A stretch of DNA of 64,000 bases. It comes from Lentzea terrae (lineage in GTDB: Bacteria > Actinomycetota > Actinomycetes > Mycobacteriales > Pseudonocardiaceae). The notes under the pieces were generated by a model that worked only from the letters and a program-made list of their open reading frames with translations, was not told where the DNA came from and made no database searches. Positions 17,975 to 26,448 of this stretch are shown here, one piece after another. The stretch covers positions 1-64,000 of the forward strand of contig NZ_QFWW01000034.1 in the NCBI RefSeq assembly GCF_003265345.1. The letters are read 5' to 3'. The position numbers and the translations under genes were made by a program. Position 1 is the stretch's first letter. The number at the start of each line of letters is the position of its first letter.

Positions 17975-18858
17975 TTGCAGATCTGGTGGCGAGCTATCTC
18001 GACCACCTCGCCGTGGAACGCGGCACCGCTCGCAACACGCTCGACTCCTACACCCGCGACCTGCGCAGGTACACCGAGCACCTGGAGTCCGTCGGCATCA
18101 CGGACCTGAGCGCGGTGACCGAGATCCACGTGAGCGAGTTCCTGGCGGCCTTGCGGGAGAGCGGGCTCGCGGCGTCGTCTGCCGCACGGACGTTGGTCGC
18201 CGTGCGCGGGTTGCACCGCTTCGCGCATCGTGAAGGCGTTGTGCCGCATGACGCCGCACGGGCCGTGCATCCGCCGTCGCCGCCGAAGAGGTTGCCAAAA
18301 GCATTACCCGTCAATGATGTTCTGACGCTGCTCGACAACGTGGCGAACCTCAGGGACAAGGCGCTGCTGGAGCTGTTGTACTCGACCGGCGCCCGGATTT
18401 CCGAGGTGGTCGGGCTGGACGTGGACGACGTCGACGCGGCCGAACGCACGGTGCTGCTCGACGGAAAAGGCGGAAAACAGCGGCTGGTTCCGGTCGGGCG
18501 ACCGGCCTTGGCCGCGGTGGACGCGTACCTGGTTCGAGCGCGCCCTGCGTTGGCAGCCAAGGGACGTGGCACGCCGGCGTTGTTCTTGAACGCACGCGGC
18601 GGGCGGCTCTCCCGGCAGAGCGCGTGGACCGTGTTGAAGACCGCCGCGGAGGAGGCTGGGATCACCGCCGCGGTGTCGCCGCACACGTTGCGACATTCGT
18701 TCGCCACCCATCTGTTGGAAGGGGGTGCGGACGTTCGGGTGGTGCAAGAACTTCTCGGGCACGCATCGGTTACGACCACTCAGGTGTACACACTGGTAAC
18801 CGTTACGACTTTGAGGGAGGTCTACGCAACTGCACACCCTCGGGCCACTGGAACATGA
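17971..18858 (+). CDS. xerD: Tyrosine recombinase XerD
   Basis: 295 aa. An N-terminal SAM-like core-binding domain (VERGTARNTLDSYTRDLRRY) precedes the catalytic domain with the first Arg in STGARISEVVGLD, HTLRHSFATHLLEGGADV carrying His-x-x-Arg, LLGHASVTTTQVYT and the nucleophilic Tyr. It resolves chromosome dimers at dif with XerC. GTG 17971 overlaps the ald stop. Position and sequence match Rv1701, so this is the housekeeping enzyme and not a phage integrase. Confidence 0.94.
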   Translation: MIADLVASYLDHLAVERGTARNTLDSYTRDLRRYTEHLESVGITDLSAVTEIHVSEFLAALRESGLAASSAARTLVAVRGLHRFAHREGVVPHDAARAVHPPSPPKRLPKALPVNDVLTLLDNVANLRDKALLELLYSTGARISEVVGLDVDDVDAAERTVLLDGKGGKQRLVPVGRPALAAVDAYLVRARPALAAKGRGTPALFLNARGGRLSRQSAWTVLKTAAEEAGITAAVSPHTLRHSFATHLLEGGADVRVVQELLGHASVTTTQVYTLVTVTTLREVYATAHPRATGT

Positions 18859-18882
18859 GGCTTCCACGGGTACGGTGGGCAG

Positions 18883-19212
18883 GTGCCGAACTTGGACGAG
18901 CCGTCCCCACAGGCCATCGATCTCGCCGCTGTGCTGCACGCGCTGAGCGACCCGACCCGGCTCGCGGTCGTGCGCCAGATCCAGTCGAGCGGTGAGCGGT
19001 TGTGCGGGGCCTTCGAGGTTGACGTCGCGAAGTCGACCCTCTCCCAGCACCTGCGCGTGCTGCGCGAAGCTGGCATCACCCGAACACGCTGCCGGGGCAA
19101 CCAGCGCTGGGTGTCGCTGCGTCGTGATGACCTGGATCTTCTCTTCCCGGGCCTGCTCGACGTGGTGCTTTCCGCTGCTGAGCGGCGCACACGAGCGGAT
19201 GTTCCTGCCTAA
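18883..19212 (+). CDS. ArsR-family transcriptional regulator
   Basis: 109 aa winged-helix protein: LAAVLHALSDPTRLAVVRQI at the N-terminus, then KSTLSQHLRVLREAGITRTR as recognition helix and wing start. The metal site ELCVCDL of classical ArsR/SmtB proteins is absent (only LCGAF), so a non-metal signal is likely. It starts 24 bp after xerD. Its target is not evident. Confidence 0.88.
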   Translation: MPNLDEPSPQAIDLAAVLHALSDPTRLAVVRQIQSSGERLCGAFEVDVAKSTLSQHLRVLREAGITRTRCRGNQRWVSLRRDDLDLLFPGLLDVVLSAAERRTRADVPA

Positions 19213-19242
19213 CAAAGTCTTGACAAACACCGGCGAGGCGCG

Positions 19243-19271
19243 TTGCCGCTCGCACGGGTGCGGCCTAGGCT
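19243..19271 (+). promoter_or_regulatory. Candidate promoter of the parA-scp-rluB unit
   Basis: TTGCCG (19243-19248), a 17-bp spacer and TAGGCT (19266-19271) fit an actinobacterial housekeeping promoter 42 bp before the ParA start. A TTGACA at 19220-19225 has no good -10 at normal spacing. GAGGGAA lies before the ATG. Confidence 0.45.
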
Positions 19272-19313
19272 GCGCCCCGAGAGACGACTACGACCAGTGA
19301 GGGAACGCCAGCC

Positions 19314-20237
19314 ATGTCGACACCGGAGCACGCTTTCGCGCCCCGTGCCGATCTGAACCTGGCCCCGCACGCCGCGCCGGTGGACGACGTTGCTCAGGAA
19401 CAGGTCGACGGCATCGGCCCGACCGGTCGCCCGCGCCGCCACATCCCGGATCCGCCGCCGCTGCTGCACCACGGCCCGGCGAAGATCCTCGCTGTGTGCA
19501 ACCAGAAGGGCGGCGTCGGCAAGACGACGTCGACCATCAACCTGGGCGCGGCGCTGGCCGAGTACGGCAGACGGGTGCTGCTCGTCGACTTCGACCCGCA
19601 GGGCGCGCTGTCCGTGGGCCTCGGCGTGCACCCGCACCAGCTGGAAACCACGATCTACAACGTCATCATGGAAGGCGACACCGCCGTCCGCGACGTCATC
19701 CGCAAGACCATGGTCGACGACATGGACCTGCTGCCGAGCAACATCGACCTCTCCGCGGCCGAGATCCAGCTCGTGTCGGAGGTGGGCCGCGAACACACTT
19801 TGGTGCGGACCCTTCGTCCCGTAATCGACCACTACGACTACGTGCTGGTCGACTGCCAGCCCTCGCTCGGCCTGCTCACGGTGAACGCCCTCGCGGCCGC
19901 GGACGGAGTGCTGATCCCGCTCGAGTGCGAGTTCTTCTCGCTGCGCGGGGTGGCGCTGCTCATCGACACCATCGAGAAGGTCAAGGAACGGTTGAACCCC
20001 AAGCTCAACATCACCGGCATCCTCGCCACGATGTACGACCCGCGCACGCTGCACTCACGCGAGGTCATGGCCCGCGTCGTGGAGGCGTTCGGCGACATCG
20101 TGTTCGACTCGGTCATCAACCGCACGGTCCGCTTCCCGGAGACGACCGTCGCGGGCGAGCCGATCACGCGGTGGGCCCCGCGGTCCTCCGGCGCCAACGC
20201 GTACCGCGCGCTGGCTCGCGAGGTGATCGCCCGGTGA
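19314..20237 (+). CDS. ParA-family ATPase (Rv1708-like)
   Basis: 307 aa. A disordered N-terminus of about 55 residues precedes the deviant Walker A CNQKGGVGKTTSTINLGAAL, the Asp-box LVDFDPQGALSVGL and the Walker B-type YVLVDCQPSLGLLTVNAL. It is the second ParA paralogue typically placed before scpA in actinobacteria and distinct from the oriC-linked parAB pair. It probably acts in chromosome organisation or segregation with the following genes. The stop overlaps the next GTG. Confidence 0.9.
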   Translation: MSTPEHAFAPRADLNLAPHAAPVDDVAQEQVDGIGPTGRPRRHIPDPPPLLHHGPAKILAVCNQKGGVGKTTSTINLGAALAEYGRRVLLVDFDPQGALSVGLGVHPHQLETTIYNVIMEGDTAVRDVIRKTMVDDMDLLPSNIDLSAAEIQLVSEVGREHTLVRTLRPVIDHYDYVLVDCQPSLGLLTVNALAAADGVLIPLECEFFSLRGVALLIDTIEKVKERLNPKLNITGILATMYDPRTLHSREVMARVVEAFGDIVFDSVINRTVRFPETTVAGEPITRWAPRSSGANAYRALAREVIAR

Positions 20238-20560
20238 ACCGTCGCCCTTCACTGCCGGGGGCGGCCGAGCTGTTCCGGCTGACCGCTGCACCCTCGGAAG
20301 TCTCGGAAGTCTCGGAATCGGTCGAGCCGCCTGCTCAGCGTCGTGGTTCCGGTCGCACCAAGCACACCACGAAGATCACGGTGTACGTGTCCGACGAGGA
20401 GCTGCTCGCCCTGGAGCAGGCGCGGCTCGCGTTGCGCGGCTCCCACGGCCTGGGCGTCGACCGCGGGCGCGTGGTGCGCGAGGCGATCGCCATCGTGCTG
20501 GACGACCTCGAGACGCACGGTGACGCGTCGCTGCTGGTACGCAGGTTGCGCGAGCAGTGA
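20234..20560 (+). CDS. Small ParA-associated protein, ribbon-helix-helix-like
   Basis: 108 aa from GTG 20234, overlapping both ParA-like and scpA genes. After a variable N-terminus it has GRTKHTTKITVYVSDEELLA, a beta strand followed by helices with GVDRGRVVREAIAIVLDDL. This arrangement resembles ribbon-helix-helix DNA-binding proteins that partner ParA ATPases. The fold assignment is inference; expression coupling to ParA and condensin genes is evident from the overlaps. Confidence 0.75.
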   Translation: MNRRPSLPGAAELFRLTAAPSEVSEVSESVEPPAQRRGSGRTKHTTKITVYVSDEELLALEQARLALRGSHGLGVDRGRVVREAIAIVLDDLETHGDASLLVRRLREQ

Positions 20561-21390
20561 CAGAGGAAGTTCCCGCTTCGGATGCTCCGGTTGACGACGG
20601 CAAGTTCAAGGTCAGGCTCACGAACTTCGAGGGCCCGTTCGACCTGCTGCTGCAGCTGATCTCCCAGCACACTTTGGACGTCACCGAGGTGGCGTTGCAC
20701 CAGGTCACCGACGACTTCATCGGGCACATCCGCGCCATGGGGGACTCGTGGGACCTCGACGAGACCACCGAGTTCCTGGTCATCGCGGCCACGTTGCTGG
20801 ACCTGAAGGCGGCCCGGCTGCTGCCTCAGGGTGACGTCGAGGACGAGGACGACCTGGCGCTGCTGGAGGCCCGTGACCTGCTGTTCGCGCGACTGCTGCA
20901 GTACCGGGCGTACAAGCAGGTGGCGGCGCTGTTCGCCGAGTTGGAGCAGGGTGCCTACCGGCGGTATCCGCGGTCGGTGTCGCTGGAGCCGCGGTTCGAA
21001 GGGCTGCTGCCCGAGGTGATGCTCGGCGTGACGCCTGATCGGTTTGCCCTGATCGCGGCGGCGGCGTTCCGGCCGAAGCAGAAGCGGACGTTGTCGGTCG
21101 CGCACATCCACCAGCACAAGGTGTCGATCCGCGAGACGGCGGACCTGCTGCGGTCCTTGCTGATCGAGCGCGGGACGGCGTCGTTCGCGGAGATCGTCGC
21201 CGAGTGCACCGAGACCATGGAGGTCGTTGCCCGGTTCCTGGCGCTGCTGGAGCTGTACCGGGAGAAGTCGCTGGCCTTCGAGCAGGAGGATCCGCTCGGG
21301 CCGCTGCAGGTGACGTGGGTTGGTGGGACGTTGGAGGAAGCGCAGGCGCAGGTGCACGCCGGCGATGAGGACGAGGATTACGGCGGATGA
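20557..21390 (+). CDS. scpA: Segregation and condensation protein ScpA
   Basis: 277 aa. The kleisin N-terminus FKVRLTNFEGPFDLLLQLIS and the following LDVTEVALHQVTDDFIGHI are diagnostic, and the C-terminal winged-helix region includes SFAEIVAECTETMEVVARFL. ScpA bridges the SMC heads together with ScpB in the condensin complex. GTG 20557 overlaps the preceding stop, and the end overlaps scpB. Confidence 0.95.
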   Translation: MTEEVPASDAPVDDGKFKVRLTNFEGPFDLLLQLISQHTLDVTEVALHQVTDDFIGHIRAMGDSWDLDETTEFLVIAATLLDLKAARLLPQGDVEDEDDLALLEARDLLFARLLQYRAYKQVAALFAELEQGAYRRYPRSVSLEPRFEGLLPEVMLGVTPDRFALIAAAAFRPKQKRTLSVAHIHQHKVSIRETADLLRSLLIERGTASFAEIVAECTETMEVVARFLALLELYREKSLAFEQEDPLGPLQVTWVGGTLEEAQAQVHAGDEDEDYGG

Positions 21391-22349
21391 GCGAGCCAGT
21401 GGTGGGGCCGGACGCGGCTGAGGTGCGGAACCCGGGACCGGCGTTCGACGGGGACGGGGACACCGCCGCCGTGCCGGAGGCTGCCGAGCCCGCTGAAGTC
21501 GACTCGGCCGGCGCGGGGGTCCCCCCGGTTTCCAGTCTATCGAGTGACACCGACGAAAACGGCACGTCAGAGGCCGAGGCTGTGGACAACTTCGAGGCTG
21601 AGCAGGACGCTGACGCTGAGCGTGAGCCGGGTGCGGACCCCGCCGTCGAGCGCGAGCCCGAGCCGGGTGCCGAGCGCGAGCCGGAAGCCGAGCCCGCCGT
21701 CGACACCGAGCCGGAGCCGGAAGCCGACCCCGACGCCGCCACCCTCGAAGCCCAGCTCCTCGCCGCCGCCCCCGAAGAAGCGATCGAGGACTCAGGCCTC
21801 CCCGACCTGACCGACGACGCCGTGTTCGAGGCCGCGCTGGAGTCCGTGCTCCTCGTGGTGGACAGCCCGATCGCGGAAGACCAGCTCAGCAGTGCCCTTG
21901 AGCAGCCGGTTAAGCGAATCAAGGAGGCACTACGTAGACTCTCCACCCGGTACACCGAGTCCGGCAGTGGCATCGACCTGCGCAGGGCGGGAGACGGCTG
22001 GCGGTTCTACACGCGCGACCGGTACGCCCCGTTCGTGGAGAAGCTGCTGCTCGACGGCCAGCGCGCGAAACTCACCCGCGCGGCCCTGGAGACGCTCGCG
22101 GTGATCGCCTACCGGCAGCCCGTCACGAGGGCCCGGATCGCGGCGGTGCGCGGCGTCAACGTCGACGGTGTGATCCGGACCCTGGTCGCACGGGGGCTCA
22201 TCGAGGAGACGGGCACGGACAGCGACACGGGTGGGATCCTGTACCGCACGACCGAACTGTTCCTGGAGCGGTTGGGGCTGTCGTCGCTGCACGACCTGCC
22301 GCCAATCGCGCCGCTGCTGCCCGAAGTGGATGCGATCGACGATGTCTGA
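21387..22349 (+). CDS. scpB: ScpB with long acidic N-terminal extension
   Basis: 320 aa. Residues about 1-145 are an acidic Glu/Pro/Asp/Ala-rich extension with repeats such as EREPEPGAEREPEAEPAVD. The conserved tandem winged-helix part follows: AALESVLLVVDSPIAEDQL, LETLAVIAYRQPVTRARI and RGVNVDGVIRTLVARGLI. Typical ScpB proteins are about 180-240 aa, so the extension is unusual in length and probably disordered. It overlaps scpA and rluB. Confidence 0.93.
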   Translation: MSEPVVGPDAAEVRNPGPAFDGDGDTAAVPEAAEPAEVDSAGAGVPPVSSLSSDTDENGTSEAEAVDNFEAEQDADAEREPGADPAVEREPEPGAEREPEAEPAVDTEPEPEADPDAATLEAQLLAAAPEEAIEDSGLPDLTDDAVFEAALESVLLVVDSPIAEDQLSSALEQPVKRIKEALRRLSTRYTESGSGIDLRRAGDGWRFYTRDRYAPFVEKLLLDGQRAKLTRAALETLAVIAYRQPVTRARIAAVRGVNVDGVIRTLVARGLIEETGTDSDTGGILYRTTELFLERLGLSSLHDLPPIAPLLPEVDAIDDV

Positions 22350-23076
22350 GAACGAGGGCGTGCGCCTGCAGAAGGTGCTCGCGCAGGCGGGGATCGCCTC
22401 CCGCCGTGCTTCGGAGGAGCTGATCGACCAGGGCCGCGTCCAGGTCGACGGCAAGATCGTGCGCGAACAGGGGCGGCGGATCGACCCCGAGACCGCTGTC
22501 GTCCACGTGGACGGCGTGCGGGTGCAGATCCGCGAGGACGTCGTGACGATCGCGCTGAACAAGCCGTTCGGCATGCTGTCCACGATGGAGGACGACCTGG
22601 GTCGGCCGTGTGTCGGCGACCTGGTGCGCAACCGCAAGGAGCGCCTGTTCCACGTCGGCCGCCTCGACGCGGAGACCGAGGGGCTGCTGCTGCTCACCAA
22701 CGACGGCGAGCTCGCCCACCGGCTGATGCACCCCAGCTACAACGTCATGAAGACCTACCTCGCCGAGGTGCCAGGCCCGGTCGAGAAGGGTCTCGGCAAG
22801 AAGCTCAAGGCGGGCATCGAGCTGGAGGACGGCCCGATCAAGGTCGACTCCTTCAAGCTCATCAGCGCGGTCCCCGGCAAGGCCCTGGTCGAGGTGATCC
22901 TGCACGAGGGACGCAAGCACATCGTGCGGCGGCTGCTCGAGCACGTGGGTTACCCGGTGCAGTCGTTGGTGCGCGTCGCGGTCGGTGACGTGTCGCTCGG
23001 CAACCAGCGGCCCGGCTCGATGCGCGTCCTCAACCGCCAGGAAGTCGGCGGTCTTTACAAGCTGGTCGGTCTCTGA
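22342..23076 (+). CDS. rluB: 23S rRNA pseudouridine synthase RluB/RsuA family
   Basis: 244 aa from ATG 22342, overlapping scpB by 8 bases. An S4 domain (VRLQKVLAQAGIASRRASEE) is followed by the catalytic motif GRLDAETEGLLLLTNDGEL with the essential Asp, and HEGRKHIVRRLLEHVG near the C-terminus. Rv1711 has the same position. In many relatives cmk and der follow; here the unit ends at a strong terminator and nSTAND genes begin. Confidence 0.94.
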   Translation: MSENEGVRLQKVLAQAGIASRRASEELIDQGRVQVDGKIVREQGRRIDPETAVVHVDGVRVQIREDVVTIALNKPFGMLSTMEDDLGRPCVGDLVRNRKERLFHVGRLDAETEGLLLLTNDGELAHRLMHPSYNVMKTYLAEVPGPVEKGLGKKLKAGIELEDGPIKVDSFKLISAVPGKALVEVILHEGRKHIVRRLLEHVGYPVQSLVRVAVGDVSLGNQRPGSMRVLNRQEVGGLYKLVGL

Positions 23077-23089
23077 GTTTCTGAGTAAC

Positions 23090-23122
23090 GTGCCCCTCCG
23101 GCCCCCGAGTCCGGAGGGGCAC
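23090..23122 (+). terminator. Intrinsic terminator after rluB
   Basis: GTGCCCCTCCGG (23090-23101) and CCGGAGGGGCAC (23111-23122) form a perfect 12-bp stem with a 9-nt loop, 13 bp past the rluB stop and followed by TCTCTCT. It marks the end of the conserved core block. Confidence 0.85.
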
Positions 23123-23201
23123 TCTCTCTGGCGATCCCCCGATCACCACCTGCAACGCAAACGCTACGGCGCACACGTTGTAAGGGGTCGGCCATGCAGT
23201 T

Positions 23202-23223
23202 TGAACAACACGACGTGGACAAT
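23202..23223 (+). promoter_or_regulatory. Direct-repeat element upstream of nSTAND gene A
   Basis: TGAACAA (23202-23208), 7 nt, then TGGACAAT (23216-23223), 21 nt before the chosen ATG. The same TGAACAA-N7-TGRACAAT arrangement precedes gene B, and TGGACAAT precedes gene C. The second half could act as a -10 region. Function not known. Confidence 0.4.
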
Positions 23224-23244
23224 CGGTCACAGGGGGAGACCGAC

Positions 23245-25983
23245 ATGCCACGCACCGAACGTCCGCTGGAAAGCGAAGACACCGAGCTCGGCCGGTTCGC
23301 CGGGGATCTCCGCAGGCTGCGGGACAAGGCGGGCAAACCGTCGTATCGAGAGCTCGCTTCACGCGCGCATTACTCGGCGGCCACGCTGTCCGACGCCGCC
23401 GGCGGCAAGAAGCTGCCGACGCTCGCCGTGACCCTGGCCTACGTCAAGGCCTGTGACGGTGACGAGCAGGAGTGGGAACAGCGGTGGCGCGCCATCGCCG
23501 CGCCGCCCGAGCCCACAGCAGACGCGCCCTACGTGGGGCTCAAGGCGTTCCAGCGAGAGGACGCCGACCGGTTCTTCGGCCGCGAGAAGCTCACCGCGAA
23601 GCTCGTCGACCTGGTGCTGAGCCGCCCGCTCGTCGGCGTGTTCGGCGCGTCCGGTTCCGGCAAGTCGTCCTTGCTGCGGGCGGGCCTGCTCCCGCGTCTG
23701 GACAACGCCCTGATCTTCACGCCCGGCGTGCACCCGGTCGACGAGTGCGCCGTCCGGCTCGCCCAGGCGACCGGCCACTCGGCGGTGGTCCTGCGCTCCG
23801 AGCTCACCGACCCGGCAGGGCTCGGCCTGATCGCCCGGCAGCACGACCTCGTGCTGGTGATCGACCAGTTCGAGGAGGTCTTCACCCTGTGCGGGCCCGA
23901 GCAACGCGACTGGTTCGTCCGGGCCCTCGCAGCCGCGCCGAAGGTCGTCCTCGGTGTCCGCGCCGACTTCTACGGTCACGTCGGCCGTCATCCGGAGCTC
24001 GTCGAGGCGCTGGAAGGCGCGCAGCTCCTCGTCGGGCCCATGACCACCGACGAGCTCCGTCGCGCGATCGTCGAACCCGCCCAGCACGTCGGTGCCACCG
24101 TCGAGTCCGCCCTGGTCACCCGCCTCGTCGCCGACGTCGCGGGCCAGGCGGCAGCACTTCCGCTCGTGCAGCACGCGCTCGTCGAGACCTGGCACCGCCG
24201 TCGCGGCATGACGCTGTCGCTCGTCGGCTACGAGGAGGCGGGCGGCGTCGAGCACGCCATCGCCCGCACTGCGGAGGCCGTCTACTCCCAGCTCACCGAG
24301 GAGCAGCAGCAGATCGCGCGCCGGACGTTCCTGCGCCTCATCGCGCTCGGTGAGGGGACCGAGGACACCAAGCGCCGTGCCGCCCGTGCGGACCTCGACG
24401 CCGAGGTGCTCGAACGGCTGGCCGCCGCCCGCCTCGTCACTCTCACCGAACAGCACGCGGAGCTGACCCACGAGGCGTTGATCCGCTCCTGGCCGCGCCT
24501 GCGCGACTGGATCGCCGAGGACCGCAACGCCCTGCGCGTGCACCACCAGCTCACCGAGGCCGCGGCAGAGTGGGACGGCGACCGCGACCTCCTCTACAAG
24601 GGCGCGCGGCTCGCCCAGGCCGGGGAGCTCGACCCTGAGTCGCTCACCGAACCCGAACGCGCCTTCCTCACCGCCAGCCAGGCGGACGGACGTCGCCGCG
24701 TCCGTCGCACTCGAGTGGTGGTGGCGGTCCTCTCGGTGCTGGTCCTGCTGTTGGCGGGCACTGTCGTGTTCGCCGGCCAGCAGGCCCGCGAGGTGTCCCG
24801 GCAACGAGATGTCGCCGTCGCGGCGAGCGCGGCCGCCGAGGCGCGGCGGATGGCGTTGCTGCCGACGGACTCGGGCCAGGCCGTGCGCCTGGCGCTGGCC
24901 GCGTACCAGGTGGCGCCCACCGAAGCGAACCGCGACGCGCTGCTCTCCGTCGACGCGACGGGACGGCGCGAGCGGCTGGACGTTTCCTCGGGGCCGGGAA
25001 CTCGCTTCACCAAGCTCGACGGGGGCCGCCTCTTCGCGACCTTCGACGGCTTCAACCTCGAATCGCCGCTGTGGGATCTCCGCGACCACGGCACGGGCCG
25101 GTTCCAGGGGGTCATGTCGATACGTCCGGTCCTCGTCAGCGACGACGACCGCCGCGCGATCGCAGCTACGGTCCAGGGTCCCGAACTGGTGGACATCACC
25201 AACCCGCTCAGCCCGCGCACCCTCGCCGCGGTTCCGGCCAACGCCAACTTCGAGGTCGCTCTCACGTCGAACAGCGCGCTGGACACGTTCGCGGGCCTCG
25301 TCACGACCGGCAAGGCCATCAACGACTTCAAGGCCAAGGTCTGGCGGTACTTCGGCACCGGCGAGCTGCGTGAGATCACCGTCCCCGGCGACCGGTCACC
25401 CATGGCTCTGCGGATGTCACCGGACGGTCGCGTTCTCGCCGTGTTGCGGTCGGATCCCGGATCTGTCGAGCTCTGGCGGCTCGACGGTGACGAGATCCAC
25501 CGGGTGCACGAGTCCGTGACGCAGGTGTCCTGGCGGCCCGCCCGGTTCAGCGCGGACGGCAGGTTCCTCCTGCTGGTCAACTCAGCGGAGGGTCAGGTGC
25601 AGGTGTGGGACGTCGCCGACCCCGCGAAACCGGTGGCGCGGGCCGAGATTCCCACCCTGCCCCGCGCCGAGCCCATGGTCGAGTTCGGCCCTGACGGCCA
25701 CCAGGTGCTGCTCGGCACGGACCGGGCCGTGCACGTCTGGGACTTCGCACAGCAGGGCAAGCCCGTGCGGGTCGCCTCGTTCGAGAACTTCCCGGACAAC
25801 GTCACCGCGATCGACCATTGGTCGCCGCCGTACGGGTTCGTCGCGCTGACGGAGGGGAACATCTGGTTGCTGCGCACGGACGTCGGCGAGGTGGTCAGGA
25901 ACCTGTGCCTGGGCGGCGCAGAGCTGTCCGACGGGGACTGGGCGAAGTACTTCCCCGATGTCGCGCGGGTGCCCGTGTGCTGA
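23245..25983 (+). CDS. HTH-nSTAND1 ATPase-TM-propeller protein A
   Basis: 912 aa from ATG 23245, chosen because all three paralogues begin MPRxERPL; AGGGGGAG lies upstream. Residues about 15-75 hold an XRE-like helix-turn-helix (SYRELASRAHYSAATLSDAA). The nSTAND1 NTPase has Walker A GASGSGKSS with Lys140 and Walker B LVLVIDQFEEVF with Asp207. The VRADFYGH motif and an all-helical section to about 480 follow, then one membrane segment (about 490-511) and a C-terminal beta-propeller-like region. The last residues carry NLCLGGAELSDGDWAKYF and a terminal Cys, shared with B and C. STAND ATPases act as signal-gated switches, many in defence or programmed cell death. The specific trigger is unknown. 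Confidence 0.88.
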   Translation: MPRTERPLESEDTELGRFAGDLRRLRDKAGKPSYRELASRAHYSAATLSDAAGGKKLPTLAVTLAYVKACDGDEQEWEQRWRAIAAPPEPTADAPYVGLKAFQREDADRFFGREKLTAKLVDLVLSRPLVGVFGASGSGKSSLLRAGLLPRLDNALIFTPGVHPVDECAVRLAQATGHSAVVLRSELTDPAGLGLIARQHDLVLVIDQFEEVFTLCGPEQRDWFVRALAAAPKVVLGVRADFYGHVGRHPELVEALEGAQLLVGPMTTDELRRAIVEPAQHVGATVESALVTRLVADVAGQAAALPLVQHALVETWHRRRGMTLSLVGYEEAGGVEHAIARTAEAVYSQLTEEQQQIARRTFLRLIALGEGTEDTKRRAARADLDAEVLERLAAARLVTLTEQHAELTHEALIRSWPRLRDWIAEDRNALRVHHQLTEAAAEWDGDRDLLYKGARLAQAGELDPESLTEPERAFLTASQADGRRRVRRTRVVVAVLSVLVLLLAGTVVFAGQQAREVSRQRDVAVAASAAAEARRMALLPTDSGQAVRLALAAYQVAPTEANRDALLSVDATGRRERLDVSSGPGTRFTKLDGGRLFATFDGFNLESPLWDLRDHGTGRFQGVMSIRPVLVSDDDRRAIAATVQGPELVDITNPLSPRTLAAVPANANFEVALTSNSALDTFAGLVTTGKAINDFKAKVWRYFGTGELREITVPGDRSPMALRMSPDGRVLAVLRSDPGSVELWRLDGDEIHRVHESVTQVSWRPARFSADGRFLLLVNSAEGQVQVWDVADPAKPVARAEIPTLPRAEPMVEFGPDGHQVLLGTDRAVHVWDFAQQGKPVRVASFENFPDNVTAIDHWSPPYGFVALTEGNIWLLRTDVGEVVRNLCLGGAELSDGDWAKYFPDVARVPVC

Positions 25984-26203
25984 CATCGGGCGCCGACGGG
26001 AGGCCGAGGTAGTCGGCGTGCAGCTCCAGCAGTCGCGGATCGTCGTGGAGCCTGCCTCGGTACCAGCCGTCGCCGACACACGCCTCGACGTAGAACCTCG
26101 TTCCTTCTGGGACGAGGTTCAGCGGTTCGCCGGGCCACGTCACCAGGACACCGCGGGTGGTCTCGCAGACCATCCGGGCCGACGCGACTGAGTCGATCAA
26201 CAT
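25895..26203 (-). CDS. Small hypothetical gene antisense to the end of nSTAND A
   Basis: 102 aa, with the C-terminal 29 residues antisense to the 3' end of gene A. The N-terminal part looks protein-like and not a GC shadow: SARMVCETTRGVLVTWPGEP, then GTRFYVEACVGDGWYRGRLH and LLELHADYLGLP. The part overlapping gene A (RAPARHRGSTSPSPRR) looks random. No clear ribosome-binding site precedes ATG 26203. It is probably a real small gene of unknown function whose end runs into gene A, but coding is not certain. Confidence 0.5.
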   Translation of the reverse strand: MLIDSVASARMVCETTRGVLVTWPGEPLNLVPEGTRFYVEACVGDGWYRGRLHDDPRLLELHADYLGLPSAPDVSTRAPARHRGSTSPSPRRTALRRPGTGS

Positions 26204-26293
26204 AACTGCCGAATCTAGGCTCGGGTTCGTTGTGCGCGGCCGTTGTTCTCAGGTTGACAACAAGCTGTTTACAGAGGACCGGAGAAGGCTGAG

Positions 26294-26326
26294 CCGTGGG
26301 TGGCGCTTGGGTGGGGCCACCCACGG
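26294..26326. other. 11-bp inverted repeat between nSTAND A and B
   Basis: CCGTGGGTGGC (26294-26304) and GCCACCCACGG (26316-26326) form a perfect stem with an 11-nt loop, in the 466-bp gap between genes A and B. It has no T tract on either side. It could end gene A transcripts or be an operator; I cannot decide from sequence. Confidence 0.5.
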
Positions 26327-26420
26327 ACACTCCGGCGCTGGTTCGGGGCGAAAGCACCGGGCTCGTCCCCATGGACAGACGTTAAGACGAACGGGTTGTT
26401 CACGGTCAGGTGTTGGCCGC

Positions 26421-26442
26421 TGAACAAAGTTCTCTGAACAAT
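26421..26442 (+). promoter_or_regulatory. Direct-repeat element upstream of nSTAND gene B
   Basis: TGAACAA (26421-26427), 7 nt, then TGAACAAT (26435-26442), only 6 nt before ATG 26449. If the second half is a -10 element the transcript would be leaderless, which fits the absence of a ribosome-binding site here. The arrangement matches gene A. Confidence 0.4.
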
Positions 26443-26448
26443 GACGGG

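Noticed and set aside
17971..18858. Tyrosine recombinase as sign of an integrated element
   Set aside because: It is XerD by sequence and sits at the conserved chromosomal position; there are no att-like repeats or phage genes nearby.
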